This document shows positions 7,331 to 17,289 of a stretch of DNA of 17,376 nt, piece by piece. A program made the position numbers and the translations under genes. The DNA comes from Xylaria sp. FL1777 (Eukaryota > Ascomycota > Sordariomycetes > Xylariales > Xylariaceae). The notes under the pieces were generated by a model. That model was not told where the DNA came from and ran no database searches. It saw only the letters and a program-made list of their open reading frames with translations. Position 1 is the stretch's first letter. The number at the start of each line of letters is the position of its first letter. The stretch spans positions 1-17,376 of the forward strand of contig MU400971.1 in NCBI GenBank assembly GCA_022578965.1, written 5' to 3'.

Positions 7331-10300
7331 TTTTTAGTATTTTATTTAGGATTTCTTTTGCGATTTTTCTGATTTTTTTGCTTTGTTTTTTACTTTTTTA
7401 ATTAATGGTTTTTGCTTTTTATTAGATTAAAAGGTTGCTAGTTTTTAGCTATAGTATTTCTAAGATAATGTTATAATTAAATATATTAGTAATATTTAAT
7501 ATAATTTGTTTTTTATGTTTTTATATAAATATATTAAGAAGTTTAGTTTTTTTAAGTATGCAACTATTATTATAGCTAAAGGTGCTTTTATTAAATCTTT
7601 TAATTTTTTAGGATCTTTGCTTGTATTTCTAGGAAATTTTATCTTGTTTTACTATTTTAAGTAAAATTATATTAGTTTATGCTTTTAAGTTAATTAAAGT
7701 GTTATACTTTTTTTTTTAATATATAAGTTTAACTTTAAATTAGTTTTGCTAGTTATTATATTAAACTTTACGTAAGGCTTTAGTTTTTTTAGCTATTTAT
7801 TGCCTTTTTAATAAGTGCTTATTTTATTTTTTGACTTTTTTTTATTAAATGTTTAAGTGCTTGTTTCTTTTAATACTTTAAATGTTATTATACTTTGTTT
7901 TGTTTTTGCTTTTAGTTAAGCTTTAAATCGCGGTTTTTAAGCTTTTTTGTTTTTAGCAACTATTTTTTAGTATAATTATGCTTTAATTAGCTAGTAATAT
8001 TTATAGTAGTTATTTTTACATTTTTTTAGACTAGTATTATAAGTACAATTAAAATTCTCTTTAAATGTTGCAAATTTTTGTGGATTTTTGTAATAAACTG
8101 TAGTTATAACTAACTACTTTAATTTATAAAGGTTTTGTATTTTTATTTTTGTAATTTGTTTAAAAAACTAATTATTTTTTAATTTGTTAAGTAAGTATTA
8201 GTAGCAATAATATACTATATAGTAATTTTATAGTACTTTGTTATGTTTTAAATTTTTTAAGCATAAAATATTATTATTGTTTTTTATTATAGTTTTATTA
8301 TAGTAGTAACTTTTAGCAATTAGTTAAATTGCTAGTTTTAGTTTTTAAAACGTATTAGTTTTTGCGCTAACTATTAGTGCTTTTTTGTTTTGTTGCATTT
8401 AAAGCAGTTTAAGCTATAGAAATACTTTATTTATTTTTATTAGTTCTTTTTTTGTAGTATTTTTTATAGCTTTTAATTTTATTTGTTTTTGCTTTAAGGT
8501 TTTATAAGTTTTGTTTCTTTAGGTTTACTTAGCAACTAAATGTTTTAGTAGTTTATAATTGGTTTAGTAATTATATTATTTATAATTATAGTTTTATTTT
8601 TTTAAATATAACTTTTTTTTAGGCTACATTTTGGGCTTTAGTAGTTTAAAGTTTTTATAGTTTTATAAGTTTGCTAACTACGTTAATTTACTACTTTTTG
8701 TTATTTATTACTTTTAGTTAAACTATTTTTTTAAGTTATATACTAAATAACTTTAATTATTTGTATAGCAAATATATTTTTTTGCAATTTGTTCTAATAA
8801 CTGTAAAGCTCTTAAATAATATTTATATGTTTATTTATTTTAATTTATATAAATAAAGCATTTAGATTTGTTTAGTATAGTACTTTTGTTTTAACTTAAA
8901 ACAGCAATTTTATATTTTTGCTTTAAAAACATATTTTTTAAATTGCTTCGTTGTTTTTTGTTGTTTTAAACTTTTATAACTTATACTTTTTTCTTAGGTT
9001 AGGAAATTTTTCCTTTTTTATAGCTTTTCTTTTTGTTTTTTTTCTTAGATTAGCATTATCTTTAAAAGTATTCTTTTTTTTTATAGTTATAATATTTAAC
9101 TTTAGACATATTTTAAGATTATTGTTCCTGGACTTTATTAATTTGCTTAAATTTTTGTTTAATATTTTCTTAAGTATTTTTTTTTTTGTTTTTTTTAGTT
9201 CTTTTAGTTTTAAAGTACTAATTAAATAATCATTAATTAATTATAATAGCTATATTAATATACGTATTAATTTTTGCTAGTTTATTTATTTTGCATAGTT
9301 TGTTTTAAACTTAAGTTTTAAGTTTACTATAAAATAAATAAAACAGTGCAAACTTAAGCAATTTTAAAATTATTGCTAATTGTTTGAATTTTATAGCATA
9401 ATTTACTGTTGCTTTTGTTTGTTTTAAGCAATAAAGTGCTTTTTTTGCATGTTTTGCTTTTTAGGTGTTTTTAAATAATGCTTTTATTTGATTTTCAAAC
9501 TTAACGTAGTTTTTAAAAATCTTTTTTGTTTTTAGCTTAAAGTCGGTTAACTTATTAGCTTTTAAAAAATCCTTTAAAATAAGTTAAAACTATTTTAGTA
9601 CTTTTTTTAACAAAAACTATAAAGTAGTTATTACTTTTTGATCTTTTTTCGTAATAATAATAAAATACTATTTTAAATAAAGTTTAACGTGAATTAAAAA
9701 GGCTTTTATATTTATAGATCTATTATAAGGTTTTAAAGCAGTAAGTTTAAAACTTTTAATATTTAGCATTTTTAATATTGTAAATAATCTTAATAATAAA
9801 AGCAGCAATAATAGTAAAAAGTTAGGTTTTTTATTTTAAGTTATTATTTTAAATATAACAATAATAAAAATAAGCGTTAAGTTTGCTAATAGTAATATTA
9901 ACATTAGTTATAGCATAATTACTTGTTTAAAACTTTAATTTATTATTATAGTAGCAGTTATTATTGCTGCTTTAATTACTATAGCTAATATTTATGCTAG
10001 TTTAAAAGTTATAATGCTTAATATTTAAGCTATTTTTTAAGTTAAAACAACTAGTTTGCTTTGTAATACTAGCATTAACGTTAGTTTTTTTTTACTATTG
10101 CTACTTAACTTTTCTTTTTTTATTACTGCTTTTCTTTTAATAAAAGTAGCTAGTAAAAGTGCTAAAGTTTGTTGTTTTAGTATGTTATTAGTTCTAAAAA
10201 TCTTTAAAATCCTTAAACTTAATTTTTAACTTCTTATTTTTAGTAGTATAACTTAAATTTAGTTTATTAGTTATTAAGTAAAGTTTACTTATGTAATGCT

Positions 10301-10436
10301 GTTTAATATTCTTGTTTTTTAAATATTTCTTTAGTATACTTTTAAAAGTTTATTTTATAAATCGTTTATTATTTAACTTTTTATACTAATATTTGTTTTT
10401 ATATATTAAGTTTTATTAATTAAAAAGCTATTAAAG
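7331..10436 (-). pseudogene. Expected gag-protease half of the chromovirus, unresolved
   Basis: By position this 3.1 kb should hold the 5' untranslated leader, gag and protease on the minus strand. The strand is A-rich like pol, and parts read as Lys/Asn/Ser-rich peptide (for example around 8951-9229), but I could not confirm a capsid motif, a CX2CX4HX4C zinc knuckle or a D-S/T-G protease motif. A CFKCNKTKK-like reading near 8385-8412 has the first two Cys of a knuckle but no correctly spaced His. The first bases after the right LTR on the minus strand (10436 down: CTTTAATAGC) should be the primer binding site; they could derive from TTTGGTAGC, but this is too degraded to name a tRNA. Confidence 0.45.
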
Positions 10437-10952
10437 TATAATAAACTTATTATATATTAATATAACAGGTTTGCTTTTAAGGTTTTAATTTGCAGGTAAT
10501 AATAAGATCTTTAACAGTAGTCCATTAGGAAGGTTTTCGGAGTACTTTTATTATTATGCATTAATAAAGGTTTTAAAAGATTAAAAGTAATAAGTATATT
10601 AATGCTTAGCAGTTATAAAAAAATTAATAGCTAAAGAACTAAAACTAAATAAATAACTAGATATAAAAAGTGCATGTTTATATAAACAAAGGAAACAGTA
10701 GTAATAATCTATAAATATTGCTTTTTTTGATAAACTTAACGCTATATTATTTTAAGTCCGAAGTTTAATAAACTTAACGCTTAAGTCCGTTAAATCTAAA
10801 GCTTAATAAACTTAACGCTTAAGTTTATCGAGTCTATACATTAAACCTTTATAGTGGTTTAAATACATATTTTTTTAACGAATGGGACTCTTTCCGCGCA
10901 TGCTTTCTTTACACCTGGCCTTCAACCGGCCTGGTTAACCCATTTCGTAATA
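10437..10952 (-). repeat. Right LTR (5' LTR of the minus-strand element)
   Basis: This 516-bp copy is identical in length to the left LTR. Its first four-fifths are as AT-rich as the other copy, but the outer 80 bases (10873-10952) keep a nearly normal composition (CGCGCATGC, CACCTGGCC, CAACCGGCC, TTTCGTAA). In element orientation this is the very start of U3. The outer CA is now TA. Between the two copies the ancestral base is often readable, because each preserves sites the other lost. Confidence 0.95.
10763..10833. repeat. Tandem palindrome within the right LTR
   Basis: This is the counterpart of the 38-bp tandem palindrome in the left LTR. TTTAATAAACTTAACGCTTAAGTCCGTTAA is followed 38 bp later by CTTAATAAACTTAACGCTTAAGTTTATCGAG. 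The arms are partly disrupted, and all differences from the left copy are transitions. The core AAACTTAACGCTTAAGT is kept in all four units of the two LTRs. Confidence 0.75.
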
Positions 10953-10957
10953 AATCT
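10953..10957. repeat. Right target-site duplication AATCT
   Basis: AATCT follows the right LTR directly and equals 3215-3219. The same five bases survive on both sides although the surroundings are heavily mutated; their only C is in a CT context. Confidence 0.92.
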
Positions 10958-11845
10958 ATGTATTAATATTTAAAAGCTTTAACTTTTTTATAGTTTTGCT
11001 TTTTTTTTTTTTACTTTAATAAAAACTAATATTTAACTTTTTATTTTTAAACCTAAACTATAGCAGACTTTTTTTAGCGCTTTTTATATAACTATACTTA
11101 GTACATAATCTTAAAACTAAATATAAATCCTAATAAAAAAACAAAACTATTATATAATAAGTTTAATAAGTTCTGCTTTATTAAAACGCAAATATATAAA
11201 AGTTTTTAATTTATAACTAAAAATACTTAAACTTATATAAAGAATAAAGGACTTTTTTTTACAAATGCTAATTAGTAATTAAGCAAAAGATTTAATAATT
11301 AAGTTTTAAGAAAATTTAAGCTGCATTAACTTTTACGTTATGTTATAATTTTGGTTTTTTTAAGTAAATTTTAATTTGCTATTATTTATAACTATACTTT
11401 TTTTTTTGCTATAATATTTAATTTAAAGCTACTTAGTGCAAAATAACATATTTAAGCTTTTAAAGCTAACTTTATTACTTTTTTATAGCAAAGTTATATT
11501 TTTATATCTAAATATTATACATTTAAGTAAACCAAAAGTTATAAACGAACTTAATACAAAGAGTAAGCTAATAATTAGCATATTTTAGAATTTATTTAAG
11601 CTTATATATAAAAAGGTTATTATAATTAAACAGCTTTAAAATATTACTTTTTTTATTTTATATGCTAAAATTAATTTTAAAAATATTTAATGTTATATTA
11701 TTAAGCTTAGCAAGATATTATTAAGCTAATTTTATAGCTAAAACTAAATAAGTTTAAGTTAAATTAGTACGCTAAAAAAAATGTAAATATATTTAAAAAA
11801 AAACAAAAGCAATACAAGAAAAAAATCTATGCACTTAATAAATTA
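10958..11845. other. Degenerate AT-rich stretch before the second Gypsy integrase
   Basis: No gene can be supported here. By position it could hold the RT/RNase H end of the plus-strand Gypsy element whose integrase starts at 12042. One plus-strand frame near 11560-11640 reads QQLAYFRIYLSLYIKRLL, loosely like the RNase H end of such elements, but it is out of phase with the integrase and no YxDD-like motif was found between 10958 and 11450. The target DNA of the chromovirus insertion resumes at 10958. Confidence 0.4.
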
Positions 11846-12040
11846 GTGCAATATAATCTATTAGTTTTAAAAGAATACAGAAGTAAAGTTATTAAACTTA
11901 TTAATTATGCGAAAAAAAAAGGTATATTTATAAACGTTATAAAGTTCGAAAATTTTATTGCTATTTATAAAATTTTAGCTTTTGCTAACTTTGATTTTGC
12001 TACTATTTATAATTATTTAAAAGATGTAGTTTTTACTTAG
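11846..12040 (+). pseudogene. Open 64-codon fragment, unassigned
   Basis: This is an unusually long stop-free frame for this window. Its translation includes LKEYRSKVIKLINYAKKKG, then INVIKFENFIAIYKILAFA, then DFATIYNYLKD, which looks like helical protein. It begins at a GTG, not an evident start codon, and ends with TAG just before the Gypsy integrase frame (12042), but two positions out of phase with it. It may be the spacer domain between RNase H and integrase of that element with a frameshift, part of another gene, or a chance open frame. Function unknown. Confidence 0.3.
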
Positions 12041-12041
12041 T

Positions 12042-13433
12042 AAAGTTATTAATGCTAAAAAAAAATCTATAGTTTTTTATTTTTTTTAAGAAATAACACA
12101 TAAAAACCAAATATTTATAACTTAACAAATAATTTAAAAATATTACTAAAAAGGCCTTTATTAAAACGTTTATGTTATAATTGCTAGTTACTTTAATTGC
12201 TAAAAATTTATAAATAGCAAAAAAACTAAAAAACACTGTTTTAACTATTCTTTAAACTTTTTAGTTTTATAAGTTATAAATGTGCAAACTATGCTATTAA
12301 GCAATAAATTTAAAGCTATTATAAAAGCAAAAGGTAAAATAACGATTTATTTAAAAGCCGAACTTTTAAAACATATAGATTTTTTAGTAATACTTAAGTT
12401 TATTAAAAAAAAAATTATGTTTTAATATAAAGTTTTTATTAGAATTAAGTATAATAATAGCTTTAAGTTTAAAAAAGAAGTAAAAAATGCAATAAATACT
12501 TTAAAATATAAAATAAACTATAGCTTTGCTTATTATCTTTAAGCTTAAAGCTTTATTAAAAAAAGCTATAAACTAATAAAAAAAAGCTTTATATAAGTGA
12601 TAAATAAAACCGAAAAAAATTAGCTAAATTACTTAAACTTAATAGTATAAACAAATTGCATTTTTATATGCTATTATAGCTATAGCTTATATAAGCTAAT
12701 ATATAAAAAAATGCTAATTTTACTAGTAAAAAATGTAATACTAACATAAAAAGTAATTAAATAATAATATAATGCTTTTTATAAAGATTTTATTAAAGCT
12801 AAAGTTAAGCAGCTAAAACGTTATAACTAAAATATTATAAAAGTTAAAGCAATTATAACTAAAAAAAAAAAATTAGCTGCAAAAACTAAATTTTGAAAAA
12901 ATGCTTATAAAATTAAATAACTACTTAAAAAAGGCTTGCTTGTTTTTTTTTATAATACTATGCTTTTAATAAATAAGTTTAACAATAAAAAACTGCTATA
13001 CTAATAGATTAGCTTTTATTAAGTTAAAAAAAAGGTTAATTATAAATAATACTAACTAGCAGAATTATTAAAAAAAGAATTAAAAGAATTATTTTTTGCT
13101 GAAAAGTTAAAGTAATTTATATAAAATAACTAAAAGTACTAAAAGCTAAAAGATTTTAATTCTAATGTATAAATTACTAGCATAGCAGCTATTTATTAAA
13201 AAGCTAATTAAAACAATAAAGCTTTTAATAATTAAAGCTATAGCAGTTAAGCTGCAAAAAGCAAAGAAAATATAATAAGTTATATAAGCTTTTTAAGTTT
13301 AAAGAGCTGCAGCATAGCTTTTAGCGCTTTAGATATTTTAAGCGCTAAAGAATATAATAGCTTACTTTATTTTTTTTAGCTATTATATTATAAGGTGCCT
13401 TAAAAAGTAACAACTAATAAAAGCTAAAGCAAT
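12042..13433 (+). pseudogene. pol: Degraded integrase of a second, different Ty3/Gypsy family
   Basis: One plus-strand frame without indels covers this region. It begins with an H2C2 domain (EITHKNQ... then KYY-stop-KGLY... then SYFNC, where the first Cys of the pair is Tyr). The core follows: INVQTMLLSNKFKAIIKAKG at 12273 (Asp to Asn), IRIKYNNSFKFKKEV near 12441 (Asp to Asn), and NYSFAYYL...SFIKKSYKLI at 12520-12580, matching SAYHPQANG.IERGHK with Glu changed to Lys at 12558-12560. Next come YSYSLYKLIYKK (TGYSPY.L.YG-like), then KGLLVFFYNTM (12930-12960, GDLVLLYDT-like) and LAELLKKELKELFFAEKLK (13056-13112), the usual C-terminal end. The tail to about 13433 (SIAFSALDILSAKEY) is in phase but unassigned. 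There is no chromodomain. Motif style and orientation differ from the chromovirus, so this is a separate family. Confidence 0.88.
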
Positions 13434-13959
13434 AAATTTTTTTTTTTTTACTTTTTGTTTTTTTACTAATTGTTTTGTTTTTTATTTTTATTAATTATAT
13501 AAGTTTATATAATTAAGTTATAATGCATAAAACTATTTTATTTTGCTTAAAACTAAGCATATTTTTTATAGCTTTTTTTTTATTAATTTTACATTTGTTA
13601 GTTTTATAGTAACTTGTTTATTAGCACTTTTTTTATTATTATACTAAAAACATGGGTTTTTATTTTATTTTAATGTTTTTTAGATAGCTTAGTAGCTTAG
13701 TTTTAGTATAAATTATTATTGCTTTTTTTTAAAAATGCGTAAAAATAAAAGAAATAAAAATAAGAACTGCTTATTAGTTTTAATTACCTAAGTTTATTTT
13801 GCTGCACTAATGCTTACATATAAGTTTTTTTACTTTTAATTGTTTAGTTATTTCTGTTTAAAACTAAACAATGCTTTTTGCTTTTAGTTTAAACTATTTA
13901 ATATTTAACGGAGATTTTAAAACTACTAAAAAGCAAAAAACACTATTATTGCACTTTAT

Positions 13960-14190
13960 AAAGTTACTAGTTTATACTTTACGTGCTTAAACTACTAGCA
14001 ATGATTTAAAGCTACTATTAAGCAATAATAAACACTTAATAAAACAACAAACGCTTAAACAAAGTTTAAAGCAAGCTTAACTAAAGCAGGATTTTGCTAT
14101 AGAAAATTAAGCAGAAGTGTTTATTTATATAAAGCTAAAAAAATAAAAACTAAAAAAAAAACAAAAAAAAGATTTAATAATTTAGTATTA
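13960..14190 (+). pseudogene. Possible degraded coding segment, Lys/Gln-rich
   Basis: The plus strand reads NDLKLLLSNNKHLIKQQTLK, then QSLKQA, then VFIYIKLKK and KKKQKKRFNN, with TAA/TAG interruptions. The leucine and lysine pattern suggests a helical or coiled-coil end of a protein. It recalls the basic C-terminal tails of fungal pogo/Fot-type transposases, but no DDE motif is seen nearby, so I do not assign it. Confidence 0.2.
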
Positions 14191-15399
14191 ATGATTTTTA
14201 TTTTGTATATTTTAAGCTTTTTATTATAAAAGTTTTATATATTTGCTTTTATAAGTGTTAAAACTTAACTTTTTATATAATGATTGTTTTTTTTTTATTT
14301 ATTACGCTTAGGAAAAAGTTTGCAAACTATGCAATAAAAAAAAATAATTGCAAATTATATTAAAAGAAGCATTGCTATATAAGCAAATTATTTAATTCTT
14401 TTATTTTATTTTACTTTATATAATTTATTTAATTTATTTTTTTAATTATTTCTTAAAACATTAAAGCGTTATATTAATTTTTTAAGCAATACTAAATTAT
14501 TGCTTACTAATATAACATATAATAGGCTAAGCAATAAGATTAGCTTTAAAAAAACAATTTAATTTGCGTTTTAATTTGGTTTTTTTTTAGTTAAACAAAT
14601 AAAGAAATTTTTAAACAAAGTTATTTATTTTTTAAAGTTCTTAAATATAAAATCTTTTTTAATTACTGCAGTTATTATGCTAGCTTTAAAATATTTAGCT
14701 ATATTACTTTAAGACTTATAAAATAAATAGTTATGTGATTAAATAATAAACGCGTAATTAGCATACATACTAAACTTTTATTTTAAAATAGTACAGCAAA
14801 AAAAAAAAAGTAAAGTTTTATATACTTTTTGCTTTTAGCTATTATTAGCATTTGCTTGTAATGCTTACAAAGTATAGCATTTTAAATTTTAAACAACTAT
14901 ATAAATATAGCTATAAGCTAACAAGAATTACAAAAAATCTAGTATATATATTTGCTTTAAAAACTACTTTTAGTTGCTTTTATATATAGTAAGCAAGCTT
15001 TTAAATACTGCTGCTTTTTTATTTAAGTAAAGCTAGCTTAAATATATTAATTTATATAACATTTAAAAAAAAAATTATAATTAACTTTTTATTAAACATA
15101 TTTACTGTTAGCATTACTACTAAGAATTTTAATTTTTAAATAGCTTAGTGCTTAATTATATAAAAAAAAAAAAAGTTAGCTAAATAAAAAAAACAAGATC
15201 TAAGAAAAAAAAGGGCATATATATTTTGCTATTCGTTAGTAAACTTAATTTTTTAAATATTACAAGTAAAACTATTTATTAGCTAAGCAGTATTAATTTC
15301 TTAAATGTTAATAAATTGCTACAATGCTTTTTAATCGTTTAAAACTTTATTAATAACGTAAGAATCTTTTTTTGTATGCTTAGTCGAGCAAAGATTAAT

Positions 15400-15760
15400 T
15401 ATGCTACTTAAAGCCAGAAAATTTATAACAAAAGCGTAAATTAAGTGATCTAAAGACTTAAGCGCTAAAATAAAAAATTGCAGAAAAAATTAAAGCTTTA
15501 AAACTATATAAAAAAAAACAGATTAAAAAAAAAACAAGCTTTTTTTTTACATTTAGTAAAGCTTAAGTTATTTATTTTGCTATTAGTTGTAATAATTGTT
15601 TAACAAAAGTAAGTTATAAGTATATTAAAAAAAAATTAAAAAGCAACTACTTAACTAATTAAAACTACTTTATTTGTTTATTTTTTAATTAATATTAACG
15701 TAAACATATAAAAAATAATTATTATAAAGGCATTTAGCAATTAATAGTTTATTTTAGCGA
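15400..15760 (+). pseudogene. Possible degraded coding segment with a CxxC motif
   Basis: In one plus-strand frame the sequence reads LQKKLKL...YIKKKQIKKKTSFFF, then TFSKAQVIYFAISCNNCLTK, then VSYKYIKKKLKSNYLTN and NYFICLFFNQ. The CNNC pair near 15588-15600 could be half of a zinc-binding site, but the expected second pair is not present. The segment keeps a few CpGs upstream (AGTCGAGC at 15382). Family unknown. Confidence 0.2.
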
Positions 15761-17289
15761 TAAAATAATTAATTAATAAATTAAAAATAGTATAATAAGT
15801 TTATAAAAAAAAGATGCGCTAGTTTAAAGTTATATATTCTAGCTTTTCTTTTATTATATTTGCTTTACTAAACTTTTTACTTATATTTAACTTTACTATT
15901 TTATTTACTTAATAAATTCTAATTTTTTACATTTTATATAAATGCTTTTAGCATTTATATTTAAAAGATTTTATAATTACTAAAAAGTAATAATTTAAAT
16001 TAGCAATTAAAAATATTAAACTATGTGTAGCAAGTAGTACTAACTTTAATACTTATACTTTATACTTTTTATTTAAGTATATAATACTATTTGCTTTTAT
16101 ATTTCTGATTTATATTAGGTTTTTTAACCTGCTTGCATTTTTTATTTAACTACAAAATATAGCAAATATATATATACGCTTAAACATTAATAAAAATTAC
16201 TTTTATTATACATATATGCTTTTAATTATTATATTTTTTATTTTTAAAGAAGTTATTAGTACTACAGATTAGCTAAAAATAGCATTATTTTTTTTTAAAA
16301 GCACTAGTAAGCTGCTATTTTATGTTAAAAAATATAAGCTTTAAATACAACAAATAGCAAAATAAAAAATAAAAAAAAAAAAGAAAAAAAACAAGTATAT
16401 ATATACAAACTTTATAACTAGCTATAAAAAGCTTTTCTTTAAAAACTAAAAGCTTTTTAAAAATAGCTTTAAAAAAAAACTAGTATTTATTAATAGCTTA
16501 AAGTATAAAAAGTATTTAGCTTGTATGCTTTTTTTATAGATTAATAAACTAAATGCAAAAAATGTTTAGCTAAAAAACGTATTGCTTTTTTTAATTAATG
16601 TTTTTTTAAAATCTGTTTTGAAGTTTTTTTTTACTAAAAAAAAAGTAACTTTTATAAGGTGCTTGTTTTTCAGAAACCTAGAAAAAAGCAAAAAAGTAGT
16701 ACTAAAAAACTGCTTTAGTTATTTATTTTCTAAAAATAGCAAAGCTTGCTAGAACTTTTCTTTAAACTTAATTTAATAAATATAAAAAAAATTAATATTT
16801 ATAATATATAAAGAATATTATAATAAAAAAACGTTAAAATATTAGTAGTTTATAATATATGTAATTTTAAAAAGAAATATTTACTTTTTTGATCTAGTGC
16901 ATAATAAAAAAACAATTATTTTTTAAAAAAAAGTTTATTTAGTATATTTTATTGCATAAGATTGCTTAATAAACGTAAATAAAACGCTACTTTATATGCT
17001 TAAACTAATAAAAGGATTTCTAAAGGGATTTTTATAAACTATAAGCTAAATATTTAGGTTTATAGCTATAAAAAGTCCTATAATGCTAATATAGTTTTTA
17101 TTTATAATTAAAAATCACTATAATAGTAATAACTTATGCTTTAATAAGTTTAACGTTGCATTTATAAAATCTTTAATAATTTTAGCAATAAGGCTAAAAC
17201 TATATAAAAAATAAAAACTTATAACATAAAAGCTAAACATTTTGCAGTTAATGTTTATAAAAGCTTTAAAAAAGCTATTACTCAGGGTT

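Larger units (their letters stand above)
3220..10952 (-). mobile_element. Full-length Ty3/Gypsy chromovirus, RIP-inactivated
   Basis: This 7733-bp LTR retrotransposon has 516-bp LTRs at both ends, a 5-bp target duplication (AATCT) and a polypurine tract next to the left LTR on the minus strand, so it is transcribed right to left. The ancestral plus-strand ends were probably TGTAACGG...CGTAACA; the left copy now begins TATAACGG and ends TAACA, and the right copy begins TATAATAA and ends TAATA, each consistent with transitions. Pol has the order reverse transcriptase, RNase H, integrase, chromodomain, which defines Ty3/Gypsy chromoviruses (Metaviridae). Every checked catalytic site is destroyed, so it cannot move on its own. 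Length and completeness suggest it was intact when inserted and was silenced afterwards. Confidence 0.95.
13434..17289. other. RIP-degraded repeat DNA, no identified gene
   Basis: From 13434 to about 13900 the sequence is T-rich and may be the 3' end or LTR of the plus-strand Gypsy element; no partner LTR was found in the window. The rest is A/T-rich with stop-filled frames. Three plus-strand parts look somewhat protein-like: 13960-14190, 15400-15760 and 16980-17290. None carries a motif I can name. Runs of A or T of 8-12 bases are common. No LTR pair, terminal inverted repeat or target duplication was found by reading. Confidence 0.45.

Noticed and set aside
8385..8412. Gag CCHC zinc knuckle of the chromovirus
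   Set aside because: The minus strand reads CFKC followed by NKTKKA, but no His at the required spacing and no final Cys; RIP-type transitions would not turn a His codon into the observed bases.
8951..9229. Plus-strand 92-codon open frame that looks like a membrane protein
   Set aside because: It lies antisense to the probable gag half of the chromovirus. The Phe/Leu/Val richness comes from T-runs opposite A-rich Lys/Asn codons, and there is no convincing start context or family match.
11440..11690. RNase H of the second Gypsy element
   Set aside because: One frame reads LAYFRIYLSLYIKRLL, somewhat like the RNase H end of fungal Gypsy elements, but the phase differs from the integrase, TDA-like motifs are unclear, and competing frames look as good.
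12033..12236. Minus-strand 67-codon open frame
   Set aside because: It is opposite the H2C2 zinc-binding region of the plus-strand Gypsy integrase, which has clear motifs in phase with the downstream core.
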